Origin: Oryza sativa Japonica Group
Lineage: Eukaryota; Streptophyta; Magnoliopsida; Poales; Poaceae
DNA length: 64,000 bases
Reading direction: 5' to 3'
NCBI RefSeq assembly: GCF_034140825.1
Contig: NC_089046.1
Location: forward strand, 21,498,501 to 21,562,500
Under the pieces are notes generated by a model. The model did no database searches, was not told where the DNA came from, and saw only the letters and a program-made list of their open reading frames with translations. Positions 24,362-34,495 of this stretch are shown here, piece after piece (the stretch's first letter is position 1; every line of letters begins with the position of its first letter). The translations under genes and the position numbers were made by a program.

Positions 24362-25003
24362 TTCAGAAAGATACTGTTAAGGTCTAGTTAAGGTACTACA
24401 TTCAATAAATTTTCCATTGATTGATTGGGTTTTCAATTTGTTTTCCATTGAGTGAATGCTAATTTGATGAATTACTGTGCCTTGCAGGTCTGTGTTGGAG
24501 GTTACTATGAAGGACATGAAGTTGCTTGAGATGTATGATGGTGACTGAGATCAGTTGATGAATATAGCTCACTTGCTCTTGTTTTCATTTTCTTCGGTGG
24601 ATGATTCTGCTCAGAATGATACTGTTAAGGTCTAGTTAAGGTACCACATTCTGTAAATTTTCCATTGAGGCCCTGTTTAGATTCCAACTTTTTTCTTCAA
24701 ACTTCCAACTTTTCCGTCACATCAAACTTTCCTCACACACAAACTTCCAACTTTTCCGTCACATCGTTCCAATTTCTTCAAACTTCCAATTTTGGTGTGG
24801 AATTAAACACAGCCTGAGTGAATGAGTTTTCAATTTGTTTTCCATCGAGTGAATACTAATTTGATGAATTACTGTCTTGCAGGTCTGTGTTGGAGGTTAC
24901 TATGGAGGACATGAAGTTGCTTGAGATGTGTGATGGTGGCTGCTATACTTGCTCTTGTTTTCAATTTATTCGGTGGATTATGTGCTTCTTCACATGCTTT
25001 GTC
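24362..25003. repeat. Direct duplication (about 248-bp unit) of a last intron and exon
   Basis: Unit A (24362-24609) and unit B (24610 to about 25000) share TACTGTTAAGGTCTAGTTAAGG at the start and CTTGCAGGTCTGTGTTGGAGG later. The period is 248 bases. Unit B is longer because a 146-bp MITE lies in it. Both units keep the acceptor and the final coding piece of the gene ending at 24548. Confidence 0.85.
24669..24814. mobile_element. MITE, Tourist/Harbinger-like, 146 bp
   Basis: Termini GGCCCTGTTTAGATTCC and GGAATTAAACACAGCC, flanked by TGA on both sides (24666-24668, 24815-24817). Same family as 11429-11575. It is present in only one of the two duplicated units, so it inserted after the duplication. 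Confidence 0.85.
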
Positions 25004-26148
25004 TTGTCAGAGTTATGTTGGATGTGATTAGTAGATAACTTGATATTGATTCTATTAAAATAGAATTTTGGATGGGTGAACTTGTACTAGGAGTAAGTAG
25101 TAACTTCTTAGTAAAATACTTTAATGGAATATTGTAATTTCTGCTCAATGTATTTTTAGGCCCCCTTTGGGTTGTGGGATTTGTAGAAGAAAACTCAGGA
25201 TTTGAAGCTCCAGAGTATTTCAGTCCAATGAAGAGTTTACAATCCTTTTTAAGTCCATGGAATTTCAGCATCTAGTTGGAGTTCTTTTTCCACCAAGTCC
25301 GTGTGTGTGTATACACGTATACGTATACGTATTGTATATGTAGTGGCCAACACACTACATGGCACACTACGTGCCATCTACATAAATGGCTCGACTCACA
25401 GCTTATCGAATTGATCATTATATATGTTTATGCACTAAGACTAAAAATATTAAATCACATCAATCAAGACATCGTACACATATTCTTACACAATGTATGC
25501 ATTGATTAAAACACCATGCTAATTACACCTTAGCATGCACGCATGCACACATTCTCTCATACTGTATTAATTTGTATTAATTGTATTATGATAAAATCCG
25601 TGTTGTATTAATTGTATTATGATAAAATCCGTGTTTATGCGGTTATATGATGATCAATTTGAGAAATTTTGAATTCCATTATATGATGATCAATTTGGGA
25701 ACGAGGAAGTAATTTTTTTTTTATTCCACTACCAACTCCAACTGATGAGCCCCATCCTGCTCATTCTCTTATCAGTAATTATTTAACCGTAGTGTGTCTA
25801 TTTATGCACCTTGTTGTTTAACCATTTTATATTTTGACTCCCAAAACATGGATCTGATCCCTTACATGCAACTATGCTTAATCAACTGATACTAGAGCTA
25901 TTGTGTTTCTCAATGATTTGTTTGTCATCTATTGTCTTGCTGCTATGCATTGATACGTTGAGCTACTGACTAGACTGGGTCATGGTCATTGTAACCTTTT
26001 GTTCAAGTCCATGGGGCTAAAATGGTTTGAGCCCACTTAGCTCAAATGGTTCGGATTGGTTTGGGTAGAAACACGCAATGGACTGGACTGGTTTGGGGCT
26101 TAGAGGTGGAGGAGTGGAGTGAGTTGGATCGGTGGTTTTTGCGCTGGG
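25004..26148. other. Spacer with small direct repeats, no gene seen
   Basis: Contains a palindromic TATACACGTATACGTATACG run near 25308, and two short tandem duplications at 25567-25690 (GTATTAATTGTATTATGATA and ATTATATGATGATCAATTTG, each twice). No coding signal. Confidence 0.5.
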
Positions 26149-26157
26149 GAAATGGTA

Positions 26158-27028
26158 GGAAAAAGTATACTTAGACTCCCTCAACTATCGCTCGAGTATG
26201 ATTCATGTCCTCCAACTACAAAACTGGATATATCAACTCCTCCAACTATCAAAACCGGTGCAAACAATATCCCTGGGTGGTTTTGGATGACGTGGCACCT
26301 ACGTGGCGGTTTTGACTGAGTCTTTATCCTCCGTGGTGCTTACGTGGCGTTAGAATAAAAAACATAAAAAAATATGTGGCACCCATATGTCATTCACATA
26401 AATAAAGTATTGTGGGACCCACATGTCATCCTCCCTCTCCTTCCCTTCTTCATCCTCCCTCCCTCTCTCTCTTCCTTATCTCTCTCTGTCCCCTGGCCTT
26501 TCTCTTCGGTAGGGAGCGGTGGCGGTGGCGGTGGCGGTGGGGACGGCGGTACATGGGTGAGCTGAAGCGCGCCCTCGACGCGTGCGGCCACGCGCTGCTC
26601 GAGATGCCGACGGGCACCAGCAAGACGGCGGCGAGCTCCTCCCCACGCGCGGACTGCAGCGAGCTCCTCCCCCCGGCGCGCGGACGCCAACGAGCTCCTC
26701 CCCCGCGCGCAGATGGACGGCGAGCTCACATGTGGAGCCCACATATTCGTGGTCCCACTTTTTTTTTTGTGTGAATGACATGTCAGTTCCACAATTTTTT
26801 GTTTTTACTCTTGTGCCACATAAGCGACACGTCGACGACACATGGGACGAAGACCGGGTCAATACCGTCACATGGGCACCACGTCAGTCAAAACCGCTTC
26901 CAAAACCACTCAGGGATATAGTTTGCATTGGTTTTGATAGTTGGAGGAGTTGATATGTCCGGTTTTGTGGTTAGAGGTCATGAATCATACCTGGGTCATA
27001 GTTGAGGGAGTTGAAGTATACTTTTTTA
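26158..27028. mobile_element. Mutator-like element (Pack-MULE), 871 bp, carrying an XPD helicase fragment
   Basis: Long terminal inverted repeats of about 150 bases start GAAAAAGTATACTTAGACTCC on the left and end GGGAGTTGAAGTATACTTTT on the right. Both arms contain CTCCAACTATCAAAACC. The nine-base sequence GAAATGGTA is directly repeated outside both ends (26149-26157 and 27029-27037), the target duplication size typical of Mutator elements. There is no transposase. The interior is GC-rich and includes a gene piece at 26550-26633. Confidence 0.9.
26550..26633 (+). pseudogene. Captured fragment of an XPD/ERCC2 (UVH6) DNA-repair helicase gene
   Basis: Encodes YMGELKRALDACGHALLEM then PTGTSKT. 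This matches the N-terminal helicase motif I region of XPD-family 5'-3' helicases, ELKRALDAxGHCLLEMPTGTGKT in plants. The Walker A lysine and threonine remain, but the glycine before the lysine is serine. Only about 28 codons are present, between the inverted repeats of the element at 26158-27028. Downstream sequence shows no more helicase similarity. XPD is a TFIIH subunit in transcription and nucleotide excision repair; this piece cannot act as one. Confidence 0.75.
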
Positions 27029-27199
27029 GAAATGGTATAGGGGTGGTTTTGAAGCGGTTTTGGTCCCATTAGCAGGCTTAACTGTTACTATTACATGCTT
27101 ATGTTACTACAATTTTCATCATAATGTTACTGCCAAAAGTGCAGTAACAAGATGTAAGTTTTGCAGTAACGTATCATGATGGGAGGTAAGTCCACTCGT

Positions 27200-28250
27200 G
27201 ATCCGCCATATTCTAATTCTGCAGGGACTAATAGTGTCGCCCGAGAAGCACCATCTGGTAACACGACTGATGAAGAAGTTTAGCTAGAGAAGACTGTGCT
27301 GCAAGAGTACTGTGACACACGGTTGTTGCCGTTTCCTAAAAGAAGCAGGAAACCGTCAGTGGACGAGCAGTTCGCTCGTTTTGTTAAAGTAATCCAGAAG
27401 ATCCATATCAACGTGCCATTGTTGGATGCCATGCAAGTGCCAACATACGTGCGTTATCTCAAGGATATCCTCAACAAGAAAAGACCGCTCCCGACAATTG
27501 AGGTGGTCAAGCTGACGGAGCAATGCAGCAATGTAATACTCGACAAGCTCCCGGAAAAGAAGAAGGATCCGGGGTGTCCCACGATCACCTGTTCGATTGG
27601 GATACAATAATTTGACCAAGCTCTTTGTGACCTCGGAGCAAGCATAAGCGTCATTCCTAAAGACGTCTTCGACAAGCTCAACTTCACGGTGTTGACACCA
27701 ACACCGATGCGCCTGCAATTGGCTGACTCATCGGTCCGTTACCCAGCTAGGATAGCGGAGGATGTGCCGGTAAAGATTTGGGATTTCTTCATCCCGGTTG
27801 ACTTTGTGGTGCTGGACATGAACACAGAGAAGGAGACGCCGCTCATTCTGGGGCGTCCGTTCCTTAGCACCGCGGAAGCCAACATTGATGTGGGAATGGG
27901 GAGCATCCGTTTCCATATCAACGGGAAAGAAGAGAAGTTCGAGTTCCAGCCGAGGACCGAACAATGCTCCATGGTCTGGATCAATACGGGCCAAACCCGC
28001 AGAATATTCAAGTGGTCGAAGTGAAGCCGCCCAAGACGGACAGCCTGGTGAAATTCATGCAGAATTTCCTAGAGAAGGAAACAACGATTCCCAGGAATCG
28101 TTATTGGAAGACGTTGGTAAAACCCAATACACCGGCTAAGAAGCTAGAGAAGCCGGCTCCCGCACCAAAACCAAAGAAGGTGTGGAAGGAAAAGCCAAAG
28201 CGGCCTGCTCCATCACCTCCGGAGACGGGTGGAAAATCCGCGAGTTAAAC
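27200..28250 (+). mobile_element. Ty3/gypsy retrotransposon fossil: gag-protease part
   Basis: Coding remains of a retroviral-type aspartic protease domain with the active-site motif CDLGASISVIP near 27630, the flap region, and the family motif PLILGRPFLSTA near 27840, followed by a Lys/Pro-rich tail. The layout fits Athila/Tat-like gypsy elements. No reverse transcriptase or integrase is present nearby. It looks broken, with few breaks in the part kept. Confidence 0.75.
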
Positions 28251-29019
28251 TAAAGGGAGGTACGGTCTTGCACGTCGGACCCAAAATGATGCGACCTTTG
28301 TCTAAAGGTAAATTGGTATGTATCCGCATATTTATTTCCATCAATTTGAATTTTGCATCAATGCATGTTTGAATTTCAAAATTTGCATTTAGGATTGAAT
28401 TTTGAGGAAATTCTTTCAAATGAATTTTTCAGAGGGAACAAAAATAAAATTTTCAATGAAAATTTGTTGTGCCACGACCACAACCGAACCGGCCAGCCAA
28501 CGATTACCTACCACTTTTGGCAGGGTAACGGCTAATGGGGCCCACATGTCATTTCTGACCGTTGTGGTTGCCCTATATAAGCCGGCCGGCTGTGAGAGGG
28601 AATTCCACCCCCATTTCAACTCATTTTCATTCCCTCTCCAAGTTTTGCTCTCAAAATTCATTCAAGCTTTGATAGTTTCCCTCAAATTCAAACACTTAGT
28701 TGCATAGACACAAGTTGCTTTGGTGAAGCTAACCGGCGGGTGAAAGTTTTGTTATCCTAACCCCCGCCGAGTTAGTCCGTTCTTGTTCCTTTGTGCAGAA
28801 TGAGGAGGTGACTGTCTCGTCTATTTAAGAAGGGACCCGGCTCTCCATCAAGTCATCATGATGAGTCTAGCACTCGTTCATCTGCCGACGTCTCGATGGA
28901 GGACGCTAATGTTCCACAGAGTCTCTTGAGTGACGCCGACCTCGACCTTGTCGGTGATCGGGAAAGACAAGCCTACTACATGCTGAAGAACCGGGAGTAT
29001 GCTCACACGCGAGAATACT
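28251..29019 (+). mobile_element. Gypsy fossil: purine tract, LTR/leader-like DNA and gag head
   Basis: A purine-rich AAAGGGAGG lies just after the protease part. An AT-rich non-coding stretch with a CTATATAAGC promoter-like box (about 28573) follows, then the start of a gag-like region with RERQAYYMLKNREYAHTREY near 28955. The order is tail of one element then head of another. The gag part is cut at 29019 by the next insertion. Confidence 0.55.
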
Positions 29020-31207
29020 TGTAACATCCTGAAAATTTCTTATTTTCTAATCCTGCATTATGCCGGTTCTTATGTTCTTAATAACCTTCTAAACCTAGGA
29101 AAATATAATTAGAGGGACCTCCTAAAACTAACTTGCATAGAATCCCTCTTTGATATTTAAAAGCTTTTGTAATTTTCATTTAAAATTATCTTGGGATATT
29201 TCTTGATTCGATATTAATTTAAAACCTTCTTTCGACTAAAATTTCCTTTATTCAAATTTAGTTTGAAAACCCATTCTATTTTCATGAATTCTGGTCCAAG
29301 AAATTCTCCACTATTACCCTTGAAACCTAAACCATCGTAATTCCGATTCCATTGGAATTAATTGTTAACCCATCCTTTGATCTATCATTTGATTCCAAAC
29401 CTATCCTTAGTTCCCTTTCCAAATTTCAAATATCCAAATTCCTCCTTTCAATCTAGCCGCCAATTTAATTCCTATGACTTGATTTCCTCTTCGGTACAAG
29501 AATAATATTATTACAAATATTGTGAATAATTGCTCTTGTGCTAAGAAAATATAAGTTTATCCTTCTCTTCCACAAATTCAAATTCCTATTAGCCTCAAAT
29601 ACTTCTCTAAAATCCCTGCCATATATTTTGGGGGGCTAAAAATCCTATTTAATTCCTCTCTTTGTTTTTCCTACCACATTTCCAGAAATATATTCAAATT
29701 TAGAGCCATATTATTTATGGTGTTGAATTCCTATTTGAGTGCTTCCAAATAAATTCCCTCAAACTCCACCTCTAAATATTCCACTCAAATAAATTAGGAA
29801 ATCTCTTTTGTGAATTCCCTCCAAATTCAAATTCTATCCGAACCAAAACTGCCGAGGGACCTCATTCGCCCGGTTTTCGTAAGTTGGGGGACGGGTCGTA
29901 CCTGGTTTTGCGGTAAAAGGGATAAAATTCGGACTGGGCAACAAATAAAGAGACCCAAAGTGGACTTATTCCTTCAGAAAATGTTTTTCTTCTAGTCGGG
30001 CCGAAGTCCTCTCCTTTCTCTTCTGGCCCATCTCTTTCTCTTCCAAGCCGAGCCGGCCCAGCAAGCCCACTGCCGAGCCGACTCCTTCCTCCTGTGGGCG
30101 TGCGTGGCATGCGCACACGCCACCGCCGCTATCGCCGTGATTTGCGCCGCCGCCGCCCACAGTCTACACCGTCGTCTCGCCGACCGCGCCTGGTCATCGC
30201 CGTGCCGTGCCGCTCCTCTTCCGCCGTCCAACTCCTCTGCCGCAGCCACGTGCTCACGCCGCTGACGCCAGCCAATCGAAGGACGAGGTCGGCGCCGTCT
30301 CCTCTTTCTCTGTGCTGCCGTTGCCGTGGCTAAGCCGCCGACCGCCTCCGGAACCACCATCATCCACCGCCTCTCGCCGCCTATAAATAGCCGACGAGCC
30401 CGTCCTATTTCCCCCACACCGAGCCTTTAGCTCCATCTCTTTCTCTCTCTCCTCCCATGTCCGGCCGTCGCCGCCGACGGTCGATCTCCTCCATCATAGT
30501 TTCTCTATCCCTTTCCTCGCGCCACCATGTTGGCCTCCCTCCGGCGAACTCATTTTGCCCATCTCCCCCTTCTCTCCCACCTCACTTTAAGCCATCACCG
30601 AGCTCTCTCTTTCCTGCCGGGCCGAGCTCTTGTCACCGGTGTTCCCATCTAATCCTTCCTCTCCTGCAGTGGAAATCGCGTCCTACTGGTGCACCACATC
30701 CGGGAACACGCGTGACCGCCGGTGTCGCCGCATCCCGACCACCGGAGGGCCGGCGCCCCTCCTCCCCGTCCTCTCTGTTTGCCCGTGGTGGAAGAGAAGA
30801 AGAAGGAAGAGACGGGAGGAAGAAGAAGAGAGAGAAAAAGAAAAGGGAAAAAGACTGACAGGTGGGCCCATAAATAGTACCTTTTCGTATTTTCAAGATT
30901 TAATTCAAATCCCAATCTTTAGAAGCCCATATCTCCTAAACTATATATCCGATTCCAATGAAACTTGGACCTAAATTCATCTAAATTCAAAATCTATATT
31001 TTGATACCAAATTTGCTATTTTATAATTTTATTTGAATACCGCTTGAATTTATATTTACCTTTTCAAATATCTTCTTTTATCACAAATTACCCTTATTCA
31101 CTAAACAACCACCGTTTGGAACTTTACGCCTTCCATGGAGACGTTCGCGCGGTCTACTGACCCCGACGTCGAACCGTTGATTGTAAAGTCCGACAAAACC
31201 CAAACCT
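29020..31207 (+). mobile_element. Large LTR-like segment of a gypsy-type element, inserted in the gag fossil
   Basis: Begins TGTAACATCCTGAAAATTTC, a start common to large rice gypsy LTRs. It has an AT-rich first part, a GC-rich second part and a TATAAATAG box near 30383. ATACT occurs just before it (29015-29019) and again at 31208-31212, a possible target duplication, but the right terminus is not a standard CA and is uncertain. No coding domains are convincing inside. Confidence 0.5.
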
Positions 31208-31261
31208 ATACTTTCCTTTTTCTTTCTCTTGGGAAGGAGAAAGGAAAAGGAAAAGGACACT

Positions 31262-32012
31262 TGTCGACGTTTGATGTCGTCATTCTGGTATTTGCATAGT
31301 ATGAGAATCGTCGGTGCTAGGATATATGCGAGACTGAGGTAAAAGAGATGGAGACAGGGATTTTTATACAGGTTCGGGTCCCTGAGCGGTTAGGTAATAG
31401 CCCTACATCCTGTTGGCCGGAGCCGATGTTGCTTTTTATTCACCATAATCACACCAGTACAATATGTGGGTAGCCTATCTAACTGTTGTCGACATGTCGG
31501 TCTGAAGGTTTGACTCATAGTCGACAACAGGGTAGTCTTCCTCCTCGAATCCGTGTCCGGCGAGATCAGAGATAGCGCTTTCGTATCTCCTGACGGTATC
31601 CGGAGACACCGTAGGGGAATAGCCATGCCTATCCCTGAAGTCGATATCCGGTGGCGTGTCTTGGCGTATGTAGGCTTGTATGTTGATTGTGTTGGGTGTT
31701 GATGAGGTGGTCGTCCCGATCGTGGTGATCGTGTTGATCATCTCATGGTGAGTCTGTGTGTCCGTCCCCTGTCTTCCTAGGGGGCTTGTATTTATACCCA
31801 TAGGTGTCCCCTTGTCCAAGTAGAACTAAGGAAACCAATATGGATACAATCCGAGTAGTCCTTGTCGTTTTCATGTAGAACTCTGGCTGTCTTTCCTTAT
31901 CCGGAACTCCCTCCATATCTGAAGTCAGTTTCCGTATAGGACATGGTATGTAGTGGGTCCTGCCGAGATTTAGTCAACTACTATTAGGTATGTGGTATCC
32001 ATGACTATGACA
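31262..32012 (-). mobile_element. Solo LTR, 751 bp, nested in older LTR-element DNA
   Basis: Plus strand begins TGTCGACGTTTG and ends CTATGACA. ACACT repeats directly outside both ends (31257-31261 and 32013-32017). The words GGTTCGGGTCCCTGAGCGG and the TATTTATACCC box near 31788 (minus orientation) are typical of a frequent rice gypsy LTR read on the minus strand. No internal region is present. Confidence 0.85.
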
Positions 32013-32292
32013 ACACTATAGTTTTTATAGGAATAGAAGGCCCAACAAGACTCTCTAGTTTGAGATGTTTTGAGTGTGGCGAGAAGGAGCATTCTGCCTA
32101 AAGTGTCATTCCAAGGAAGATGAAGGGGACAAATCATTAAAGAAGAGTAAGAGTGGAAGCCACAAGCTCATGAAGAAACCCGAGAAAGAATGAAAGAATA
32201 TTGAGGCTTTCATTGGACAATGAGATTTAAATGAAGAGAGCTCCGGTTCTCTATCCGTCTCCGACGCTGATGAGAGTGATGATGATGGATAA
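32013..32292 (+). mobile_element. Retrotransposon gag fossil with zinc-knuckle region
   Basis: Degenerate gag-like sequence with a CCHC-type knuckle start (CFECGEKEH) near 32075, then Lys/Ser-rich and acidic sequence. It looks copia-like and broken at several points. Confidence 0.5.
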
Positions 32293-32529
32293 TCTTAATG
32301 GGTTTCGCTGGTTTTACATAGGTACCATGCATGGTACATATTAATGGTCAAAGTTGAATCTTGAAGGCGAAAGTTTCTTGTTTGATAATTCATACGAATT
32401 AGTTTCACATTCCACGGAAAATATGAAATTTCTCGGTCCTCATTCTACAGCTTATTGCTTAGAATCTTCATTTAATTTTCCACTCCAAATAATACATATG
32501 ATTAAAACGTGTATATATTAGGCAGTCTA

Positions 32530-32873
32530 GGTTGTGTTTAGTTCCAACGGTGAAAAGTTTTGACGTGTCACATCGGATATACGGATATTAATTTCAAGTA
32601 TTAAACGTAGACTAATAATAAAACAAATTACAGATTCCGCATGTAAACCGCGAGACGAGTTTATTAAGCCTAATTAATCAGCCATTAGCAAATATTTACT
32701 GTAGCACCACATTGTTAAATCATAAACTAATTAGGCTTAAAAGATTCGTCTCGCAATTTACACGCAAACTATAAAATTAGCTATTTTTTATCTATATTTA
32801 GTACTCTATGCATATTTTTAAACATTTAATGAGATAGGAGAAAAAATTTTTATCAAAGAATCCAAACAGGCTC
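32530..32873. mobile_element. MITE, about 344 bp
   Basis: Ends GTTGTGTTTAGTTCC and GAATCCAAACAGGCTC are imperfect inverted repeats. The interior has the widespread rice MITE words AAACTAATTAGGCTTAAAAG, GATTCGTCTCGCAATTTACA and ATTTACTGTAGCACCACATT. Exact target duplication is not clear. Confidence 0.75.
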
Positions 32874-33378
32874 TTAATTCCTGACTTTTCTACCTGCCAA
32901 CTTAAACAAACCGTAAACTCCCGTTCCTATGGGACACGTGATAACACGGGGCACGTGACTGCGCCACACCATCGGTGTGCAAAAAGTGTACTTACGTATA
33001 TGATTAAAAATGGCTTCACCTGTAGCAATGTAAGAGCATTTTGCTAGTGATAATAAAATTAGAAAAAAAATATTTTTCTTCTCCCTCCCCCTCCCTCCCT
33101 CTAATATCCAAAGGCGCGGGAAGGAGAAAGGAAGGAGAAAAAAATAATTTAGTATTTTTTCTATGTGATTGGTATGTGGGTCCCACTAATGCGTAGGTCT
33201 CACTGTGGCATGTCACATCAATGTGCGGAGCAAGTTGAAGCCTGTTTAGGGACCCAAAAATGTATTTTGAAGGTTTAAAGACATAGATAACACACCGACA
33301 CAAGTTTAGGACTGTCAACGCACTTCACTCGAAATTTAATGTGAGCACAATCATGTCTTAAAAATGTCTTTGAAATAC

Positions 33379-33630
33379 CTCGTTTCATATTATAGGTCAT
33401 TTTAACTTTTTTTTTATAAGTCAAATTTATTTAGGTTTGACCAACTTAGTAAAAAGTATATTAATATTTTTAACACGAAACGAAGAAACTATCAAAATAT
33501 ATTTAATGTTATATGCAACGAATCTAATTTGGTGTTATAAATATTGCTATATATTATCTATAAACCTGATCACAAGAAGTTCGACTTTAAAAGGTTAGAA
33601 CGGCCTATAATGAACATTATAAAACGAAGG
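33379..33630. mobile_element. Decayed Stowaway-like MITE
   Basis: Left end CTCGTTTCATATTATAGGTCA and right end CCTATAATGAAC then AAACGAAGG form imperfect inverted repeats in the degenerate CTCCGTTTCATATTATA style. TA occurs at the left boundary. Confidence 0.6.
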
Positions 33631-33669
33631 AAATGTGTATATTTGAATATGATTAGAATTATCTTCTAT

Positions 33670-34126
33670 GGACATGTTTAGGGGAGCTTCTAGTTGCAGC
33701 AGCTTCTCCCAGAATTAGAGGTTCCTCCAAACAGTCCAGTTTTTATCTAGATTGTGAGAAGTTGTAATTTTAAAATACAAAAAATGAACTAGGACACAGA
33801 AGCTGGAAAACCTAACTTTTCCAGATTCTTATAAGATACTTCCTCCGTCCCACAATATAAGGGATTTTAAGTTTTTGTTTGCAATGTTTGACCACTCGTC
33901 TTATTCAATTTTTTTTGCAAATATAAAAAATGAAAAGTTGTGCTTAAAGTACTGTAGATAATAAAGTAAGTCACAAATAAAATAAATAATAATTTCAAAA
34001 AATTTTGAATAAGACGAGTGGTCAAACGTTGCAAGGAAAAACTCAAAATCCCTTATATTATTATGGGACGGAGGGAGTAGCTACCAACTAGCTTATTCTC
34101 AAAATCGTAAGCTCCCAAACAGCTCC
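33670..34126. mobile_element. Harbinger-like MITE split by a Stowaway insertion
   Basis: Ends GGACATGTTTAGGGGAGCTT and AAGCTCCCAAACAGCTCC, flanked by TAT on both sides (33667-33669 and 34127-34129). Removing the Stowaway at 33839-34077 leaves about 216 bases with continuous similarity between arms. Confidence 0.75.
33839..34077. mobile_element. Stowaway MITE, 239 bp, nested
   Basis: Textbook termini CTTCCTCCGTCCCACAATAT and ATTATGGGACGGAGGGAG with TA duplications at 33837-33838 and 34078-34079. Long arms pair throughout, including GACCACTCGTCTTATTC with GAATAAGACGAGTGGTC. It lies inside the MITE at 33670-34126. Confidence 0.95.
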
Positions 34127-34296
34127 TATAATTGGCATATGCATTAAAATATCTATTTGGAATATTCATATTCGAATAGGATTAGGATTACCTTGTGATG
34201 AGCATATATTTAAATCTCTGTTTGCAATACCGGCCATATTTGAATAGGATTAGGATTTATCTTGTGGAGATAGATTCTAAATCGGATAAGTTATTT

Positions 34297-34301
<5 letters not shown>

Positions 34302-34337
<36 letters not shown>
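34302..34337. repeat. (TA)n microsatellite
   Basis: About 18 TA units, 159 bases upstream of the DUF1618 ATG. Confidence 0.95.
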
Positions 34338-34341
<4 letters not shown>

Positions 34342-34495
34342 GCTCGGTTAATTTTGTGTTACCGTGTTTATTAATTACCCTACCAACCGTACGCCACCCT
34401 CCCAAGGGGAAAGAGGAAAAAAAAAAAACCCCTCCCCTTTCGTTCCCGTCGCCGGCGGCCGCCGCCGCCGCCCGGAACCTCTGCTCCCCCTGGCC

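Larger units (their letters stand above)
19218..24548 (+). pseudogene. Unrecognised host gene, frame-disrupted, with large element insertions in its introns
   Basis: Proposed exons: 19218-19304 (MPPPDLELNKRSASASAPEH), 20266-20454 (ends FFHQIGPEDASRDLPSPAF and LPGGDS), 23282-23363, 23443 to 24381, and 24488-24548 (ends LLEMYDGD). All borders are GT-AG and phases agree across the first four. In the fourth exon the frame changes about twice between roughly 23880 and 23960, so the copy is probably non-functional. Intron 1 holds a solo LTR; intron 2 holds a decayed hAT transposon. I do not recognise the family. The segment ending VIEGVKANLEDGNCFEKFDE then NNLVVGPSGKVMFKHV has a faint kinase-like catalytic-loop look, and MFLDFIRHGTAHRL faintly recalls a KEN ribonuclease helix. 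Both are weak impressions, not assignments. Confidence 0.45.

Noticed and set aside
30457-30974. Plus-strand frames of 114-133 codons in the LTR nest
   Set aside because: Ser/Pro/Arg-rich, inside an LTR-like block after its TATA box; no domain.
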